From Saprospiraceae bacterium (GTDB lineage: Bacteria; Bacteroidota; Bacteroidia; Chitinophagales; Saprospiraceae): DNA of 42,900 bases. The stretch lies in contig JALWRC010000089.1 of the NCBI GenBank assembly GCA_027080725.1, forward strand, positions 1 to 42,900, in the 5' to 3' direction. The notes under the pieces are model-generated. The model searched no databases. It had not been told where the DNA came from and was given only the letters and a program-made list of their open reading frames with translations. A program made the position numbers and the translations under genes. Of this stretch, positions 34,530 to 42,510 are shown piece after piece. Numbering within the stretch: position 1 is the first letter of the stretch; the number at the start of each line of letters is the position of its first letter.

Positions 34530-37157
34530 TTAAAAACTGTATATAAATGTGGCCCACGCCCTTCTCGGTAATAGCCGGTAACGGTATTGATTGAGCACCA
34601 AGCCGTAACTCGATTGCTCTACATATTCTGTTACATTGAGTATATTATTTACTTGTACATTCATGCTGTATTTCTTTTTAAACTTGGCTTTATAGGACAG
34701 GTGTAGGAGGAGGAATGTACTGAGCGGTTTGGATAAACTCCGGTCACTGTAGAGTTGGTTATAATCCAAGGAAGTGATAAGTTTATGCTTCTTGATTTTA
34801 ATGGTAAAATCCGTATAGGCTTTCCATCTTATGAAAGCCCCAAAACCTGAAAAAAGATATTTCGAGTGCGTATAGGTCATCCCTGCCAAAAAATTGACCG
34901 GAAAATCAAAGACAGTACTCCAGGAGGCGTCCACTTGCGATATCCGTTGCCCGTCCTCGCGTAATACGGAATTTAATAGAAGCGATTGGGTAAAATAAGT
35001 TATCGATGGATTTATCGCGAAGGATGATCTCAGATGGTCATTGTAAACAGATACTCGTCCTTCTGATACCCAGTAATTCAGCGTATTGGTCTTTTCGATA
35101 TACGCTACTCTACGAAATCCTAGGGTGTCTTGTGACAATTCTGTCATAAAAGGCCTCTTTATCTTATTGTAACTGCTACTCAAAGAATAGAAAATATCAC
35201 CCTTTGAACCTTGGAATCCAATGGATACGTTGGAATTGATTCTGGGGGTCAAATTTCCGGGATATGAAGCCCGTCCGTTCACCCCGATGGCGGTCTCTTT
35301 CTCACTCATAAAACTTAAAGAAGGCAAAGTAAACCCGTACTGGAGGTTCAGTTGTAGATAATTAAATCCCTTTAAACGGTAATTCCAGCCAACTGAGGTG
35401 CTCCACAAATTATTTCGTTTAAAGTAAGATTGCCCGGACAGGGGATAATACACCCGGCCTTTGATTTGGAACTGAGATTTTTCCTTGATCGTTTTACTGT
35501 AGGAAAGCGAGGAGTTCAAATAATGAAAGGACGGATTTAGGTCATTTTCCCAAATACCGGTTTCCAACGAAGACCGAAAGGTGTATTGGAGCTGGGTTTT
35601 AAAAGAGGGAGCGGCTACAGCATAGCCCCATTCTGAAGAGATGGTATTATTCCCCCAATTGTAACGGTATTTTAATGCGCTTAACCAGGTTTGATAGGAA
35701 TAATCGATTTGTTGGCTTAGATGATTGACATTAGAAGAGAAAGTATTCTCTGCGGAGTCAACATCGATTAGTGCAAGGTCCTTCGAAGAGGAGGCATGGC
35801 CAAATACTCTCAGTGAAAGACTACTTTTTTTATCCCATTCTTTGAAGATATTAAACAAAATCCCACTTTGATACCGTGCACTATTGTACAGCATGTTTGA
35901 AGAGATAAAGGTATTGGAAAGAATGCGTTTACATCCGTCAATGTTTCTGCTCTTTGTGCGAAATGCAACATTAAGCACCGCCCCTTTTCCCAAATGTTCA
36001 ATGAGCCGAAACCGCCCTTTCCATATCATTGGGTTATTCTTAATAATATCATCGGAGGTCGCTTGGATACGCTGCACCGGATCGAAGAAATATCTATCTC
36101 TAACGAGCGCGCTTCTCAATTTGGCATATTCCAATGTCAAGTACAGCTTATTTGCACGGCCCCATTTATACAATGATTGGAAGTTTGTACTCAAATGCAA
36201 TTTATCGACCAAGTATTTGTCTTCAATGCCGGTGAGCCGGGTGTTGGAAGTGTTCAATGGGTGGTATTCTTTCATGCGAAGATCGGAGTACATTTTGGGT
36301 AGATAGAACTTGCCGGATTGTTCATTTTCCGAAAGCAAAAAGGGATACCGTTGGTCTCCTGTGTTATCATAACCTGCAAAAGAGATAGCCTTGACCTTTT
36401 TCGACACATAAAACAAATCCAAGGCATGGCTATTTAAATGTTTATACCCCAGACCAACTTGTGCAGCGCCGTAAATTTTATGAATATATGCAGAATCCAG
36501 CAACATATTTAGAGCAATCGATGGCGTTTCATCCTCTACTTCTCCGGATTGGTAGCGGTACAAGATTTGAACTTTATGGACTGCATCCGCAGGCATACCG
36601 GTAGTGATTTTTTTATAATTGGTTTCTGTTACATCATCCCCTTCGAGAAGGATGGTTTCTATATTTTGTCCACCGACCTTGACATCTCCCGTACTTCTAT
36701 CCACGTTTATTCCGGGGAGTTTGCCAAGCAATTCGTCTACTTTTTGCTCTGTGCTGTCTCTGAAATGACGGACATTAATCGTAATGGTGTCCGGCTTCTT
36801 TACCTGTGGAGGGTCCCCGAGTACAAGTACTTTGTTGATTTTAAAATCGGCATGTTGCAACCATATCGTATCTCCATTTTGAAAGTGCGTCAGGTATTTT
36901 TCTTTGTAGGTTAGATGCGTCACCCATAATATATATTTTTCTGGAAGGGAGGAGGGGTATGAAATCGTAAAATATCCGTTTTCAGAGGTTTGAGCAGTGG
37001 CCAAAAAAGAAGAATCTACATCTGATAATACAGCCACCAAAGCAAATGGAATGGCCGCATTGTCTGTATTTTTTATGTAACCATTAAGTTCTTCGATATC
37101 CTGAGCACTTAACCATCCAATTATAAAAAAAAGAAGAATACAATGAATTTTTTGCAC
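34530..37157 (-). CDS. outer-membrane receptor-like beta-barrel protein with carboxypeptidase-like and plug domains
   Basis: 875 residues if GTG 37157 is the start. This start gives a clean signal peptide (MQKIHCILLFFIIGWLSAQ) 10 bp after the stop of the GLPGLI gene. The ATG further upstream at 37214 would overlap that gene and spoil the signal. Residues about 20-105 are a carboxypeptidase-regulatory-like domain (LNGYIKNTDNAAIPFALVAVLSD...). Residues about 115-220 are a TonB-type plug (KVDELLGKLPGINVDRSTGDVKVGG...). The rest is a long barrel ending RRAWATFIYSF with a terminal Phe. No TonB box is obvious. This type of barrel is often next to GLPGLI genes in Bacteroidota. The substrate is unknown. 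Confidence 0.85.
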   Translation of the reverse strand: MQKIHCILLFFIIGWLSAQDIEELNGYIKNTDNAAIPFALVAVLSDVDSSFLATAQTSENGYFTISYPSSLPEKYILWVTHLTYKEKYLTHFQNGDTIWLQHADFKINKVLVLGDPPQVKKPDTITINVRHFRDSTEQKVDELLGKLPGINVDRSTGDVKVGGQNIETILLEGDDVTETNYKKITTGMPADAVHKVQILYRYQSGEVEDETPSIALNMLLDSAYIHKIYGAAQVGLGYKHLNSHALDLFYVSKKVKAISFAGYDNTGDQRYPFLLSENEQSGKFYLPKMYSDLRMKEYHPLNTSNTRLTGIEDKYLVDKLHLSTNFQSLYKWGRANKLYLTLEYAKLRSALVRDRYFFDPVQRIQATSDDIIKNNPMIWKGRFRLIEHLGKGAVLNVAFRTKSRNIDGCKRILSNTFISSNMLYNSARYQSGILFNIFKEWDKKSSLSLRVFGHASSSKDLALIDVDSAENTFSSNVNHLSQQIDYSYQTWLSALKYRYNWGNNTISSEWGYAVAAPSFKTQLQYTFRSSLETGIWENDLNPSFHYLNSSLSYSKTIKEKSQFQIKGRVYYPLSGQSYFKRNNLWSTSVGWNYRLKGFNYLQLNLQYGFTLPSLSFMSEKETAIGVNGRASYPGNLTPRINSNVSIGFQGSKGDIFYSLSSSYNKIKRPFMTELSQDTLGFRRVAYIEKTNTLNYWVSEGRVSVYNDHLRSSFAINPSITYFTQSLLLNSVLREDGQRISQVDASWSTVFDFPVNFLAGMTYTHSKYLFSGFGAFIRWKAYTDFTIKIKKHKLITSLDYNQLYSDRSLSKPLSTFLLLHLSYKAKFKKKYSMNVQVNNILNVTEYVEQSSYGLVLNQYRYRLLPRRAWATFIYSF

Positions 37158-37167
37158 TTTACAAGAC

Positions 37168-37986
37168 TTAATGGTATGATAATGTATCAAAAAGCTCCTG
37201 TCTAACTTGCTCAAAAACTTCTACCGTCATCACCCCATTATTATCTTTACTTGTTGCCAAATTTTTTCTTCTTATCTTATCTTTTAGCTTTTCCCCAATG
37301 GTCGTAAATTCTTCCCAATCTAATTGTTCCTCTTTTGAAAATGAAATCATTTGGATTGGGCCATCAAATGGATATTCAATTGTTTTTGCACGAAAGCGAA
37401 ACTTATTTTGATTATCATAAACATCCAGTATCAGCCCAGGTAGTCCAGAAAACTTCCATGGACCGCTATTAACGGGAATCTTGGGGGTAAACCAAGCAAT
37501 GTAGTCTCTTCCTCTAAATGAGCATTTTGCTTGAAAGGCAGGCATACCAGATGTTTTACCTTTCTTTCCGGTAATCTTCCAATTAAACTTTGGAACCCTT
37601 TCTTTTGTTAAGAGATAACTACCATATAAGTTCTCTCTTTGAGTAAGTGTTTTTTCTAAATAGTTTATCTGAATAACATTACCAGTTTTGTCCATCATCC
37701 CAGGAGGAAAAGTGACATAATTAGACCCTTCGGGAATGTCTATTTTTTCATCTGTATCGTAGTTCCATCTAAATAATGACTCTACATCATCAGCATAAAG
37801 CTCTCCCAATGACATAACCACCAGTTTACTTGGTTCTTCAAAAACAGTGGAAATCACTTCATACTTTACAAAAAGTAATTTCTTAGTTGGGGATATTTGA
37901 GCCTTGGATATGGTTCGTACCTCCTTATGTGGGAGTGAACAAGAAATAACAGCTAGCAGCGATAAAAGAAGTATCTTTTTTCTCAT
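37168..37986 (-). CDS. GLPGLI family protein, probable lipoprotein
   Basis: 272 residues. The name-giving motif GLPGLI is at 181-186 in the context FSGLPGLILDVYD, and the conserved WFTPKIPVNSGPW precedes it. The N terminus LLAVISC has a possible lipobox (Cys16), so export to a membrane is likely. The biochemical function of the family is unknown. It lies immediately upstream of the receptor-like barrel (10-bp gap), the usual pairing, and 141 bp downstream of the Cys-rich protein gene. A hairpin in that 141-bp gap may limit read-through. Confidence 0.9.
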   Translation of the reverse strand: MRKKILLLSLLAVISCSLPHKEVRTISKAQISPTKKLLFVKYEVISTVFEEPSKLVVMSLGELYADDVESLFRWNYDTDEKIDIPEGSNYVTFPPGMMDKTGNVIQINYLEKTLTQRENLYGSYLLTKERVPKFNWKITGKKGKTSGMPAFQAKCSFRGRDYIAWFTPKIPVNSGPWKFSGLPGLILDVYDNQNKFRFRAKTIEYPFDGPIQMISFSKEEQLDWEEFTTIGEKLKDKIRRKNLATSKDNNGVMTVEVFEQVRQELFDTLSYH

Positions 37987-38012
37987 ATTTTTTATTATTA
38001 GTGGATTAATAT

Positions 38013-38055
38013 AATGGAAGAACCCAATAAATTGGCCCTACTGAGTTCTTCCATT
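38013..38055 (-). terminator. terminator-like hairpin between the Cys-rich and GLPGLI genes
   Basis: An 11-bp perfect stem, AATGGAAGAAC (38013-38023) with GTTCTTCCATT (38045-38055), and an inner CCAAT/ATTGG stem. There is only a weak T-rich tail on the minus strand, so partial termination or mRNA processing is as likely as full termination. Confidence 0.5.
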
Positions 38056-38127
38056 CGAATAAATTATGAAGTAATATAAATGACCTGCACCTAACCATAT
38101 TATCTTGCTAGGAAGAGAGCAATACGA

Positions 38128-38691
38128 TTAAAGGTAATAAGATTCCGGTGCATTAACCTCCTTTAAGTAACGATTGATTATTGATTTATCCTTCTGGGGT
38201 AATTGACTTAACTTATCAGCAATTTCAGTCTTAAGAGATAATGCTCTATTAAAGTCATTGGAACCTAATGCAGTGACTTCTTCCGCAATTTTTTTTGCAA
38301 TGACAAGTGTTTGATCATTGTTCTCTAAATTAACTAAGAAATAACAAAAATCTCTCAATTCTTCATATCCATCTTTAGACAGACTTAATATTATCCTGCC
38401 TTTGTTGCGTTTCAATTGTTGTGGCAAGTCAAAATCCATTTTACATGATGAGCATGCACAGTTTCTCCATCCAATACAGGCACAAGAACACCCACCTCCA
38501 TCTGGGCAATCATTACAACATCTCACTCCCCAACAGGAAACTTGACAAGTACAAGCATTTCTGTTCATCGTTTCGGAATACTCCGGAAAATCTAGTTTAC
38601 GCTCATCATTCTTGTATTTCAAAAATACAGATGACTGGGTAGTTATGCCAATTGTAGTTAAAAGTGCTACTAAAATTAATATCTTTTTCAT
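38128..38691 (-). CDS. exported Cys-rich protein, unknown family
   Basis: 187 residues. Residues 1-20 are a signal peptide (MKKILILVALLTTIGITTQS) without a lipobox. Residues 47-83 contain 12 cysteines in 37 residues, including CTC, RCCNDC, GCSCAC and NCACSSC with several Gly and Trp, a density seen in metallothionein-like or disulfide-stapled domains. The C-terminal half (90-187) is charged and helical with one more Cys. I do not recognise a family. The ATG is preceded by an A/T tract and, 20 bp further up, by a 376-bp repeated element also found upstream of the Cys-rich lipoprotein gene at 42483. Metal binding or a secreted structured peptide are possibilities, neither shown. Confidence 0.7.
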   Translation of the reverse strand: MKKILILVALLTTIGITTQSSVFLKYKNDERKLDFPEYSETMNRNACTCQVSCWGVRCCNDCPDGGGCSCACIGWRNCACSSCKMDFDLPQQLKRNKGRIILSLSKDGYEELRDFCYFLVNLENNDQTLVIAKKIAEEVTALGSNDFNRALSLKTEIADKLSQLPQKDKSIINRYLKEVNAPESYYL

Positions 38692-38716
38692 TTTAATTTA
38701 TTTTATTTTTAAAGAT

Positions 38717-38762
38717 CCCGTCCGGCGGTGTGCATCTCCAAATGCCTGCCGGCGGGGTTTTT
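38717..38762 (+). terminator. GC-rich hairpin followed by T5 (repeat copy 1)
   Basis: CCCG-T-CCGGCGG (38717-38728) folds with CC-T-GCCGG-CGGG (38745-38756), 11 pairs with one bulge on each side, followed by GTTTTT on the plus strand. It has the form of a plus-strand terminator. It lies in the 5' region of the minus-strand gene, so it may block antisense transcription or structure the leader. The same hairpin is at 42517-42562. Confidence 0.5.
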
Positions 38763-38977
38763 ACATTTATAAGTGCTCTGTCAATCCTAAATGGACAGAC
38801 CACATTAGGGATTCTCCGGTGTGCTCACCATGCTTACCAAAATGGAGGATCCGCAGGGCGGAAGCCTCCCGTATGATTTTTATATTTGATGAAATGCACA
38901 TTCCGTAAGACATATGCTTCTTTTACTATCAGTAGAAGTCCTGTGCTAAGGACCGTATAACTTAACGTGAGAAGGGC

Positions 38978-39040
38978 ATCCTGTATCCTGTATCCTGTAT
39001 CCTGTATCCTGTATCCTGTATCCTGTATCCTGTATCCTGT
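38978..39040. repeat. heptamer tandem array ATCCTGT x 9
   Basis: Nine perfect copies of ATCCTGT (63 bp) inside repeat copy 1. The matching array in copy 2 has eleven copies, so the array changes length by whole units. Confidence 0.97.
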
Positions 39041-39086
39041 AAAATTGGTTGCTTAAAGTTACGAAAAATTTACGTAATGCTGTAGG

Positions 39087-39361
39087 TATCCACCCCGTAA
39101 AAACACCGGTTTCTCCGTCAAATCGGATGCGGTCAGAAGAGGCAATATCCGTGTGGTTGCAGCGCATGGTATGGGTGCTTTATTAGAATTATGGGGTAAA
39201 GCTACGACACTTTATTCGTAAAAACAAGTTTTTTGTGTGTTTTCCTCGAAAATTTAACATATTAGTCCGTGACAAATGTGTTATATCGCCATTGGAGGGG
39301 TGATTTTTTGGGAATTGAAGGAGATTGTTTGTCCACCCCTCCCCGGTTTATTCGCCCACCA
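39087..39361. other. non-coding continuation of the repeat flank
   Basis: No gene recognised. Open frames here have no sensible protein features. The window ends before it can be seen whether the repeat partner continues through this stretch. Confidence 0.35.
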
Positions 39362-39670
39362 TCACTTTTTAACAAAATACCTCGAGACAGAAGGCTGGCT
39401 TCCATCAAAACTACCGGCCGACAAGATATAAAATCCTGGGGACAAGTCCGATACCGTCTCTTCCACATGCTTCCGGTGGCGGACAGACCACCTTTTAACC
39501 TCCTTGCCGGAGAGGTCTGTCATCACCAGCCTGCCGGTAAAGGGATCGGAGAAGGAGATATGGAGGTCCTGTTCCGCCAATGATGGATAAACACTCATGC
39601 TAAGCTTCACCATGTCTTCCGGCAGGTCTTTGGAGCCCGTTATCCCAAACATAAAAATGGTTAAAACCAT
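39362..39670 (-). pseudogene. orphan T9SS type A sorting domain (gene remnant)
   Basis: A 102-codon frame that is almost entirely a T9SS C-terminal domain: SMSVYPSLAEQDLHISFSDP, GRLVMTDLSGKEVKRW, SDLSPGFYILSAG and a final SRYFVKK. Only about 28 residues precede it (MVLTIFMFGITGSKDLPEDM...), too few for a cargo domain and a poor signal peptide. It is most simply the 3' remnant of a larger secreted-protein gene whose 5' part was lost. A real tiny T9SS-exported protein is the alternative. It sits between the REP-like hairpin and repeat copy 1. Confidence 0.6.
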
Positions 39671-39696
39671 TCCATATATCAGGCTGCATCAATCAT

Positions 39697-39774
39697 CCCA
39701 CGGTTAAAACCGTGGGCTAAGTTAAGAGCATATCTCCTATTTGAGAGCTTAGATTCAGAGAAAGATAGATATGC
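39697..39774. repeat. REP-like element with perfect hairpin CCCACGG-TTAAAA-CCGTGGG
   Basis: A 7-bp stem with a 6-nt loop (39697-39716), followed by GCTAAGTTAA and a second inverted pair AGCATATCT/AGATATGCT. The core GGTTAAAACCGTGGGCTA is found again near 18189. The form resembles REP palindromes or IS200/IS605-type ends; no transposase is nearby. Confidence 0.6.
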
Positions 39775-39869
39775 TTAATAAGGCACGAACTCTGTTTCCG
39801 GAACACTGAACTTACTACTTCGATTTAGTAAAACATTTTGTGAATGCTCAATCTTTTGTCAACATTTCT

Positions 39870-41573
39870 TTAAAACACTGTAAATATCCTGGATATCTTT
39901 GATCCTTGTTCAGTTTGAATGCTCAATACATATTCTCCATTTGGTAAGTTGTTTAGTCGTAATTTTATTACTCTTCTGTTTTTTACTTTTTTAGAGAGTA
40001 CTGTTTTCCCTAAAATATCTACGATAGTTATTTTTCCTGTCAACGGGCGAGAAAACTGCACGGCCAACTCTTCCGACGCAGGATTAGGGGTAAGGCTCAT
40101 GGCATCGGCTTCAATAGTTTTTGGATTAGACACACTATTGGATAATTGTAAGTCCTTTGCGGGGATCAGGCTCAAGATGCAAGCTCCTGTATTTTTAAGC
40201 TTATCTTTCAAATCAAAGTTGTAATGAGTATGATAAAAAACAATATCTCCATTTCCTAATTGTATTAGCTCGGTGGGATCTATATAATTATTTTTTTGTA
40301 CGACATCCAACTCCTTTACCTTTTGGAGGTGTCCTTTTCCATCTGATTTGTAAAATCCCACATATGAAGTCGAATCATATCTGGTTTCAGATGTACAAAG
40401 AAGCATCCCAATATCGTACTTTAATTTTGTAGGTACGGATACCCGATGATTTAATACTTCGTATTGGTTGTGAAGGATCTCTACTTTCTCCAACAGACGG
40501 CCGGTTATCTCAAACAGGTAAAACTGCTCAACATCGTAGTAAGAGCCATTGTCTTCGCGTTTGTTGAATCCTCTGACAATAAAATAATCCCTGTCAATAT
40601 AACTCAATTTATAATCGATTGCGGGGTTTACCATCGGTTTGAGGTCGATAAAATGCAAAGAATCCATATCCCGATTGAGTATCAACATGTTTAAATCAAA
40701 ATATTTCAACTTATCCTTTTTATTTTTTATAGTATGTACCAAGCTGACAAAAGTGTCCAAATCCACTTTAGCATTTTCATATGCATTAACTTGGTACTTA
40801 GGATGACTCATATAATATTTATTACACTGTTCTTGTCTTACAAGATGCCCCCGCCTATCCACAATATAATTGCAGTAAGATAAAACGTTATCATTACCCA
40901 CATTAGAATAGACAAATTGATACAAACTGTCATAGGGAAACAAATGGGTTTTCACTGATGGAAGGTAGTTAAAAAAATGTGCAATGGGTACAGCTGAAGT
41001 GTCATCATTGTCAGCATAGGTATATTGTACTAAAGTGCCATCTGAATTATCATAGGAACGTGAAAAAACATCTGCCTTGTACCAGAGGGGATAAGGCAAT
41101 AGTGTAGAGTCGGGGGTATGTTGGCGTGCGCCTATGACGTTTATCTCTTCGTTTTTGTTTTCGTATATAAAATAAGGAAACTCTCTCCTGTTATTATCTC
41201 TACGGTCGAAGTGATTGTCCCACACATGCTGTCCCGTGTTTAAGTTGAGCTTTTCGATATAAGCTCCTTGAAAAACATTGCGAAAAACCAACGAATAGAT
41301 GTATAAATAGTCTCCATCTACTAAATGATTATAATACAATCTGGCATAGGTAGGAGTGACAAGGTGACTCCAACCGTTGTGCGGATAAAGCATATTATTA
41401 TCAGACTTATCTTGCCAGCCCACTATGCTACTATCGTAAATAACATGCTTCCATTGGGGGGTGTAATTTTCAAAATCGTATGGCCGGTAGGCCGTTGGTC
41501 TCTGCCCCATTATACTTTGAGTGATTAATAATAGGATGATGCCATAAAAAGTGGTAATGATTAATTTTTTCAT
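39870..41573 (-). CDS. T9SS-secreted protein of unknown function
   Basis: 567 residues. Residues 1-23 are a signal peptide ending IMGQ. The middle (about 40-480) has no domain I can name; it is rich in Tyr, Asp and Asn, with beta-strand patterning and repeated YD/DN segments that may form a propeller-like or WD-type fold. The last 80 residues (MSLTPNPASEELAVQF ... GKITIVDILGKTVLSK ... NLPNGEYVLSIQ ... RIFTVF) are a complete T9SS type A sorting domain. The gene starts 79 bp after the stop of the Cys-rich lipoprotein gene, with a strong terminator in between, so it probably has its own promoter, though I could not find an exact -7 element. Confidence 0.85.
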   Translation of the reverse strand: MKKLIITTFYGIILLLITQSIMGQRPTAYRPYDFENYTPQWKHVIYDSSIVGWQDKSDNNMLYPHNGWSHLVTPTYARLYYNHLVDGDYLYIYSLVFRNVFQGAYIEKLNLNTGQHVWDNHFDRRDNNRREFPYFIYENKNEEINVIGARQHTPDSTLLPYPLWYKADVFSRSYDNSDGTLVQYTYADNDDTSAVPIAHFFNYLPSVKTHLFPYDSLYQFVYSNVGNDNVLSYCNYIVDRRGHLVRQEQCNKYYMSHPKYQVNAYENAKVDLDTFVSLVHTIKNKKDKLKYFDLNMLILNRDMDSLHFIDLKPMVNPAIDYKLSYIDRDYFIVRGFNKREDNGSYYDVEQFYLFEITGRLLEKVEILHNQYEVLNHRVSVPTKLKYDIGMLLCTSETRYDSTSYVGFYKSDGKGHLQKVKELDVVQKNNYIDPTELIQLGNGDIVFYHTHYNFDLKDKLKNTGACILSLIPAKDLQLSNSVSNPKTIEADAMSLTPNPASEELAVQFSRPLTGKITIVDILGKTVLSKKVKNRRVIKLRLNNLPNGEYVLSIQTEQGSKISRIFTVF

Positions 41574-41601
41574 ACGATTAATTTAGTAGGGTTATGAGTT
41601 A

Positions 41602-41641
41602 TAAAATAAAAATAAACTGAGGAAACTGATTTCCTCAGTTT
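41602..41641 (-). terminator. terminator of the Cys-rich lipoprotein gene
   Basis: A perfect 12-bp stem, AAACTGAGGAAA (41614-41625) with TTTCCTCAGTTT (41630-41641), and a 4-nt loop. On the minus strand it is followed by ATTTTTATTTTAT. It lies 11 bp behind the stop at 41653. Confidence 0.88.
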
Positions 41642-41652
41642 ATGAAAATGAC

Positions 41653-42483
41653 TTACTGCGGTGGCCCACATGGTTGATCACAAGTTCCAAACAAAAATCC
41701 TGAACAATTTTCCCCACCAACATGTGCAGGCTCACAAAATTCTCCATTATGCACTTCAAACACAGGATTGCTAATTTCTAAATCTCCATTGGAATTAATG
41801 CAAAATGTTCTTGTTCTCTTGCAACAAGATGTTCCGCAAATAATTTTAGTAAGTTTAAAGGCAAAAGGATCAGGTGGCCAAACTAACTTAAAGCAGGTCC
41901 GATAACACCTTTGTCGATAAAACTCTGTATTAGCGAGAGCGTTTGGACAGTTGTATCCAAAAAAGCTTGCAAATACCTTGGCTGCTCTTGCTTCAGCCTC
42001 CAACGATGCCCAATACGCAAAAGAGTCCTTAGAAATTAACCAGTCTGAAAAAGTACTAGAATCTGCCAAATAATTCCATCTTCTAAATGTGGCACCACAA
42101 CTGGTATCACTAAAATTGGGAGCCACGTCAAAATTCTCAATCACCATTCTATTGCTGCCCGGGCACCACCATAAATCATAGGTCACTTCGGCTTTACAAG
42201 GTGTACTAACGGAGTCTCTCACCAAACCCAAGTAGGAGCAACTATCTACACCTGGATTGCAACGGGTTAATGGTTCTGAGCTGGATGAGTTATTACTCCT
42301 TGGCACAAATCTGATTCCTTCTTTTTCTAAGGCCTCAGCAAACGAATTTATGTCTCCCGTGTTCTTCAAATAGCTCTGAGGTGTTGCCTCTTCATTATTT
42401 ACATTCCTAATTTCTTTCTGACAGGAATAAAATAGAGATATAAGCCCAAAACATAGCATAAATGCATATAATATCTTTTTCAT
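41653..42483 (-). CDS. exported Cys-rich lipoprotein, unknown family
   Basis: 276 residues. The lipobox LFYSC makes Cys21 the lipidated N terminus (MKKILYAFMLCFGLISLFYSC). The mature part has 16 further cysteines spread over the chain, clustered toward the C terminus (IICGTSCCKRTRTFC, EFCEPAHVGGENC, GTCDQPCGPPQ). An Asn/Ser-rich linker near 60-70 separates the anchor from the folded part. I do not recognise a family. It begins 27 bp from the second copy of the long repeat, exactly as the other Cys-rich gene does from copy 1, so both may share expression signals. A strong terminator makes it monocistronic. It is probably disulfide-bonded at the cell surface or in the periplasm. Confidence 0.75.
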   Translation of the reverse strand: MKKILYAFMLCFGLISLFYSCQKEIRNVNNEEATPQSYLKNTGDINSFAEALEKEGIRFVPRSNNSSSSEPLTRCNPGVDSCSYLGLVRDSVSTPCKAEVTYDLWWCPGSNRMVIENFDVAPNFSDTSCGATFRRWNYLADSSTFSDWLISKDSFAYWASLEAEARAAKVFASFFGYNCPNALANTEFYRQRCYRTCFKLVWPPDPFAFKLTKIICGTSCCKRTRTFCINSNGDLEISNPVFEVHNGEFCEPAHVGGENCSGFLFGTCDQPCGPPQ

Positions 42484-42510
42484 TTTTTTGTAATTTTGTA
42501 AGTTATTTTA

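Larger units (their letters stand above)
38711..39086. repeat. long direct repeat, copy 1 (hairpins plus heptamer array)
   Basis: It aligns with 42511-42900 without gaps over the first 267 bp (few mismatches by eye), then through heptamer arrays of different length, then 46 bp more up to the window end. It contains a GC-rich hairpin (38717-38756), a CCTAAATG/CATTAGG hairpin, a CTTCT..AGAAG hairpin and GTCCT..AGGAC just before the array. It has no open frame that looks coding. It lies 20 bp upstream of the Cys-rich gene at 38691. Confidence 0.9.

Noticed and set aside
38380-38420. LSLSKDGYEELRD in the Cys-rich protein as a translated dispersed repeat
   Set aside because: It resembles the LSLSKD peptides that arise from a common dispersed DNA repeat, but the underlying DNA differs from that repeat, and the rest of the frame continues normally.
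38978-39040. CRISPR-like or integrase-site array
   Set aside because: The units are 7 bp, contiguous and without spacers, so this is a simple tandem repeat, not a CRISPR array. No cas or integrase gene is in the window.
38946-39167. Open frame on the minus strand with repeated YRIQDTG units
   Set aside because: It is the translation of the ATCCTGT heptamer array read in three frames by turn. There is no start signal, and the repeat protein is an artefact of the DNA repeat.
39269-39583. 104-residue plus-strand frame
   Set aside because: It is opposite the T9SS sorting-domain remnant, which has clear family sequence. The plus frame does not.
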